This document shows, one piece after another, positions 60,448 to 64,000 of a stretch of DNA of 64,000 bases. Location of the stretch: NCBI RefSeq assembly GCF_001995215.1, contig NZ_MUXN01000002.1:408453-472452 (forward strand), written 5' to 3'. This DNA is from Amycolatopsis azurea DSM 43854. GTDB lineage: Bacteria; Actinomycetota; Actinomycetes; Mycobacteriales; Pseudonocardiaceae. The notes beneath the pieces were generated by a model. That model was given only the letters and a program-made list of their open reading frames with translations, ran no database searches and was not told the DNA's origin. How positions within the stretch are numbered: position 1 is the stretch's first letter; each line of letters starts with the position of its first letter. The position numbers and the translations under genes were made by a program.

Positions 60448-61557
60448 TCAGCCCCGCGGCCGGTTCCGGGCCACCTGCAGGGTGGCTTCGCTCCAGTCGC
60501 GACGATGGCCCGTGTCCGGGAAGAGGTTTCCCGCGATCTCGACGGACTCTCGTTGGGTTTGTTCGGTCATCGGCCGGTTTTCGGCCTCCCAGTCCTTGAG
60601 GGCGCTCTCGAGGTCGTCGCCCGCGCTCGCCGCGGTGTCGACGGCCCTGGCGAGGTTCAGCGCGTTGAGCATCGCGGTGCCCGCGCCCTGCCCGATGGTG
60701 GGCGGCATCGCGTGCGCGGCGTCGCCGATGAGCGCGACCCGGCCCGCCGACCAGCTCGTCGTCCGGATGGCCTCGTACCGGTCCTGTCGTACCCGGTCCG
60801 GCAGTTCGGAGAACACCTCTCGCAGCGGCGGGAACGACTCGGCCCAAGTCCGCGGGTCGAGCGGCGGTTCGAGTGCCGGATCGCCGGGGAGCGCGCCGAG
60901 CAGCAGGTACAGATCGTCGGCGTTGCACGGCACGTAGAGCACCCGGCGGCGGGCCTCGTGATTCCAGAAACCGACGTAGTCGCGCCACCGGCCCGACCGG
61001 TCCGGCACCCGGTCCATCGGCACCAGGAAGCGCAGGACGGTGAACGGGAAGACGGTGTGGTCGTCCAGGAGATCCAGCGAAGTCCGCACGGCGGAACGGA
61101 TGCCGTCGGCGGCGACGACGAGATCCGCGGCCCGGCGCGTGCCGTCGCGGGTGACGAGGATTCCGCCGGGCTCGGCCGCGATCACCGGGGATCCGGTCCG
61201 GAACCCGACCCCGGCGTCGCGCGCGGCCGTCAGCAAGGCGGTGTGCAGATCCTGACGGGTCAGCGTGATCATGCGGACACCGCCGGGCAGCGGCAGATCG
61301 TTCCGTCGCAGTACTTCGTCCGCGGCGGTGCGCTCCTCCCACCCGGGTGCATGATGCGCGCGGGCGAGCACGGCCTCTTCGAGCCCGAGCTCGCTCAGGA
61401 CCTGTAAACCGTTCTCCCAGAGGAAGATCCCGGCTCCGAAGGCGCGCAGGGTGTCCGACTGCTCATGCACGCTGACGGTCCAGCCCCGCCGGGCGAGCTC
61501 GATGGCCACGGTCAAGCCGGCGAATCCGGCGCCGGCGATTTCCGCTGTGCGTTTCAT
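60448..61557 (-). CDS. FAD-dependent aromatic monooxygenase
   Basis: The 369-residue enzyme is a group A flavoprotein hydroxylase (p-hydroxybenzoate hydroxylase type). Motifs: GAGFAGLTVAIELARRG (FAD), VVAADGIRSAVR (DG motif, about 155) and VALIGDAAHAMPPTIGQG (GD motif, about 270). No membrane segment. The likely role is ring hydroxylation of the picolinyl/bipyridine product, creating the oxygen that the O-methyltransferase at 39663 modifies. The gap to the hydrolase is 18 bases and to the ABC gene 60 bases, consistent with one operon. Confidence 0.87.
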   Translation of the reverse strand: MKRTAEIAGAGFAGLTVAIELARRGWTVSVHEQSDTLRAFGAGIFLWENGLQVLSELGLEEAVLARAHHAPGWEERTAADEVLRRNDLPLPGGVRMITLTRQDLHTALLTAARDAGVGFRTGSPVIAAEPGGILVTRDGTRRAADLVVAADGIRSAVRTSLDLLDDHTVFPFTVLRFLVPMDRVPDRSGRWRDYVGFWNHEARRRVLYVPCNADDLYLLLGALPGDPALEPPLDPRTWAESFPPLREVFSELPDRVRQDRYEAIRTTSWSAGRVALIGDAAHAMPPTIGQGAGTAMLNALNLARAVDTAASAGDDLESALKDWEAENRPMTEQTQRESVEIAGNLFPDTGHRRDWSEATLQVARNRPRG

Positions 61558-61617
61558 CTCTCACAGCTTGGTCGTCCCGTTACGGCGCCGGAATCCACCG
61601 GAGGACCACGAAAAGGC

Positions 61618-63366
61618 TTACATCCTGCCGTCCTTCGCGAGGTGCCAGCCGGACGCCCGGTCGTTCTGCGTCCAGATCCGGGCGAACATCCCGCCGGTGC
61701 GCAGCAGCTCGGCCGGCGTGCCGCGTTCGGCGATCTCACCCGAGTCGAGCGCGACGACGTGGTCCGCGCCGGTCAGGGTGCCCGGGCGGTGGGCGATCAC
61801 GATCACCGTGCGGTCCGGGTCCGCGCAGAGGTCGGCGATCGCGGCCTGGACCATGCTCTCGTTCTCCGGGTCGAGTGCCGAGCTGACCTCGTCCAGCAGC
61901 ACGATCGGCGCCTGTTTCACGAAGGCGCGGGCGATCGAGACCCGCTGCCGTTCGCCGCCTGACAGTTGGGCGCCACCTTCGCCGACCCGTGTCCGCCAGC
62001 CGTCGGGGAGCCGTGCGACGACCTCGTCGAGCCGCGCCGCGCGTGCCGCCTCGGCGAATTCCGCCTCCGTCGCGTCCGGCCGGGCCAGCCGGACGTTCTC
62101 CTCGATCGTGCCGTCGAAGAGGTAGACGTCCTGGAAGACGATCGCCACCGAGCGCATCAGCGTGTCGTCGTCCAGCTCGCGGACGTCGGTGCCGCCGATC
62201 CGTACCACTCCCGCGTTCACGTCGGCGAACCGCGCGACCAGCCGCACGATCGTGGTCTTGCCGGACCCGGACGGTCCGACGAGCGCCGTCGTGGTGCCCG
62301 CGGGACACCGGAACGACACGGAACGCAGCGCCGGTGCCGAGTCCCCGTAGGAAAACGTGACGCCGTCGAACTCGATGTCGGTTCCGGCGAGATCCCGTAC
62401 GGGACTCGCGGCCGCGGGCAGCGGTGCCGTGCGCAGGATCGCTTCGATCCGGCCGAGCGCGTTCTCCAAGGCCCGCAACCCGCCGATGAGCCCGTTCAGC
62501 GCGCCCAGCGGTTCCAGGTACCGGACCGCCAGCACCAGCAAGGCCACCGCGTCCGGTACCGGGAGGTCGCCGCCGAGCAGGAGCGCCGCGGCCAGCACCA
62601 GCATCGCGACGAACGCGACGAGGACGACCCCGGCGTACCCGAGACCGGGTACCAGCGTCCGGCGCAGTCCCCGCCGGTAGCGCAGCCGGTGCTCGTCGAG
62701 CGCGTCCCGCAGCCGATGCCCGCCCGTTTCACCGTATCCGGCGGCGCGAAGCACGGGCTGTGCCTGACCGAGCTCCAGCGCGCGTCCGGCGACCTCGGTC
62801 GTCGCCTCGTCGAGTTCTTCGTTGACTTCGGCGGCGATCCGCCCGGACCGGCGCATCACCGCCACCGCGATCGGCGTGGTGGCCAGCAACAACAGGCCGA
62901 GGCGCCAGTCCAGGACGAAGATCGCGGTCACCAGGGTCAGCGGCACCACGGTCGCCTGGACGACCTGAGGGCCGAGCTGCGCGATCAGCCGGGAAAGTTC
63001 CCCGGTGCTGGCGGTGACGGTCCGGCCGAGCCGGGCCTTGGTGGCGGCGTCGAACCAGCCGAGCGGGAGCGTGGTCGTGTGAGCCATGAGCCGCCGTCGC
63101 AGTGCCGCCGCGAGCCGCATGCTGGCGGCGAACCCGACCGGGGTGGCGATGACGGTGAGGAGCCAATGCAGGAGGACGCCTGCCGCGCCGATGGCCAGCC
63201 ACGGCGTGGCCGCGGCGAAGTCGACCGGATCGGAGAGCAGGGCGTGCAGGATCGGGATGAGCAGGGTGAACAGCAGGCCCTGCAGGACGGAGAGCGCGAC
63301 GTGCAGCGCACCCAGTTTCACGAGCAGGCCGGGCTGCGGCCACAGTGCCAGGAGCCGCCGGATCAC
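61618..63366 (-). CDS. ABC transporter half-unit, YbtQ/IrtB-like
   Basis: This 582-residue protein has a membrane domain of about six helices (about 1-310) and an ATPase domain: [48 protein letters not shown] and VIAHRPGT, all catalytic residues present. Its [15 protein letters not shown] stretch is typical of the siderophore-linked YbtQ/IrtB group. GTG 63366 overlaps the stop of the next gene upstream (GTGA); a longer start at 63405 is inside that gene. With its partner it forms a heterodimer, probably moving the metal-chelating product or its metal complex. Confidence 0.85.
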   Translation of the reverse strand: MIRRLLALWPQPGLLVKLGALHVALSVLQGLLFTLLIPILHALLSDPVDFAAATPWLAIGAAGVLLHWLLTVIATPVGFAASMRLAAALRRRLMAHTTTLPLGWFDAATKARLGRTVTASTGELSRLIAQLGPQVVQATVVPLTLVTAIFVLDWRLGLLLLATTPIAVAVMRRSGRIAAEVNEELDEATTEVAGRALELGQAQPVLRAAGYGETGGHRLRDALDEHRLRYRRGLRRTLVPGLGYAGVVLVAFVAMLVLAAALLLGGDLPVPDAVALLVLAVRYLEPLGALNGLIGGLRALENALGRIEAILRTAPLPAAASPVRDLAGTDIEFDGVTFSYGDSAPALRSVSFRCPAGTTTALVGPSGSGKTTIVRLVARFADVNAGVVRIGGTDVRELDDDTLMRSVAIVFQDVYLFDGTIEENVRLARPDATEAEFAEAARAARLDEVVARLPDGWRTRVGEGGAQLSGGERQRVSIARAFVKQAPIVLLDEVSSALDPENESMVQAAIADLCADPDRTVIVIAHRPGTLTGADHVVALDSGEIAERGTPAELLRTGGMFARIWTQNDRASGWHLAKDGRM

Positions 63367-64000
63367 GGGCGAGCCTCCGTTCCGGTGAAGTGCTGGGCGC
63401 GCCACATCCGGGCGTAGCGCCCGTCGGCGGCCAGCAGAGTCCGATGGGTGCCGGATTCCGCGATCCGGCCTTCTTCCAGCACGAGGATCTGGTCGGCTTC
63501 GACGACGGTCCGGAGCCTGTGTGCGATGACGATGAGCGTCCGTCCGGCGGTCAGCCGGGTGACCGCTTCCTGGATCGCGGTCTCGTTGTCCGGGTCGACC
63601 GCGGCGGTGGCCTCGTCGAGCACCACGATGGGCGCGTCGCCGAGGATCGCCCGGGCGAGGGCGAGCCGTTGCCGCTCTCCACCGGACAGTCCTGCCGTCC
63701 CGTCGCCGAGGACGGTGTCGTAGGCCTCCGGCAGGCGTTCGAGCACCTCGTGTATCCGTGCTTCCTTCGCGGCTTCCCGAACCTCCTCGTCGGAGGCATC
63801 GGGCCTGCCGACGCGGATGTTCTCCCGGACGGTGTCACGGAGCAGCACGGCATCCTGGAACACGAGCGCGAACCGGGACAGCAGTTCCCGCTGCTCGACA
63901 TCCCGGACGTCCACCCCGCCCAGCCGGATCGCGCCGGCGGTCACGTCGTGGAAGCGGGGAAGCAGCATCGCGAGGGTGCTCTTGCCGGAACCGGACGGTC
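63363..64000 (-). CDS. ABC transporter half-unit, YbtP/IrtA-like, partial
   Basis: Only the C-terminal 212 residues are in the window; the gene runs off the right edge. The edge lies just before Walker A (PSGSGKSTL, 63972-63998). Then follow [40 protein letters not shown] and [10 protein letters not shown], all intact. The membrane domain should lie beyond the window. The pairing with the gene at 61618 (GTGA overlap) marks a heterodimeric transporter. Confidence 0.85.
   Translation of the reverse strand, partial: PSGSGKSTLAMLLPRFHDVTAGAIRLGGVDVRDVEQRELLSRFALVFQDAVLLRDTVRENIRVGRPDASDEEVREAAKEARIHEVLERLPEAYDTVLGDGTAGLSGGERQRLALARAILGDAPIVVLDEATAAVDPDNETAIQEAVTRLTAGRTLIVIAHRLRTVVEADQILVLEEGRIAESGTHRTLLAADGRYARMWRAQHFTGTEARP

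Noticed and set aside
57786..64000. Locus 2 read as a salicylate/thiazoline siderophore cluster (yersiniabactin-like)
   Set aside because: The aryl ligase, Cy-A(Cys) and YbtPQ-like genes fit, but there is no salicylate synthase, and the lysine-type aminotransferase, NikD-like oxidase and amidohydrolase fit bipyridine assembly better.

Overview
The window is high-GC DNA with GTG starts, ATGA/GTGA overlapping operons and very long modular synthases. This points to an actinomycete, most likely Pseudonocardiaceae and possibly Amycolatopsis-like. That placement is an inference from style and from frequent GTCCACTGTGGAC-type dyads; no rRNA or other marker gene is present.

Layout. 0-9.7 kb is ordinary chromosome: the N-terminus of a membrane protein (left edge, minus strand), a duplicated His-rich metal-binding protein, a degenerate stand-alone ABC ATPase, a MerR regulator, a four-gene Dpp/Opp-type peptide importer with a fused double ATPase, a small secreted protein and a DUF1345 membrane protein. 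9.8-34.6 kb is one uninterrupted plus-strand operon (biosynthetic locus 1) of hybrid NRPS/PKS genes: A-PCP-KS lacking an AT; A-PCP-C-PCP; KS-AT-KR-DH-ACP; C-A(Asn)-PCP; and C-A(Ser)-PCP-TE fused to an MFS transporter. It ends with two tandem ATP-grasp ligases and a SyrP/TauD-like dioxygenase. I do not recognise a known product. 34.6-37.6 kb holds a second MerR regulator, a FadR-type GntR regulator and a CynX-type MFS transporter.

37.9-64 kb is biosynthetic locus 2, which has the logic of a caerulomycin/collismycin 2,2'-bipyridine cluster. Picolinate supply would use a DegT-type aminotransferase and a NikD/sarcosine-oxidase-like flavoenzyme. Activation would use a stand-alone aryl-AMP ligase with a free carrier protein. 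The core is KS-AT(malonyl)-ACP-Cy-A(Cys)-PCP with a degenerate epimerase-like C-terminus, followed by C-A-PCP, an acyl-CoA-dehydrogenase-like flavoprotein and a type II thioesterase. Tailoring genes are an amidohydrolase, an O-methyltransferase, a second ANL ligase, an FAD monooxygenase and an alpha/beta hydrolase; a small LuxR regulator is also present. A paired YbtPQ/IrtAB-like ABC transporter runs off the right edge.

The two loci are separated by regulators and by long hairpin repeats, so I treat them as two neighbouring clusters. The most novel material is locus 1: a Cys-nucleophile TE after a Ser module fused to its own exporter, the AT-less KS, the KR-DH order, and the twin ATP-grasp ligases. 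Adenylation-domain specificities were read by eye from the ten-residue code and are predictions.
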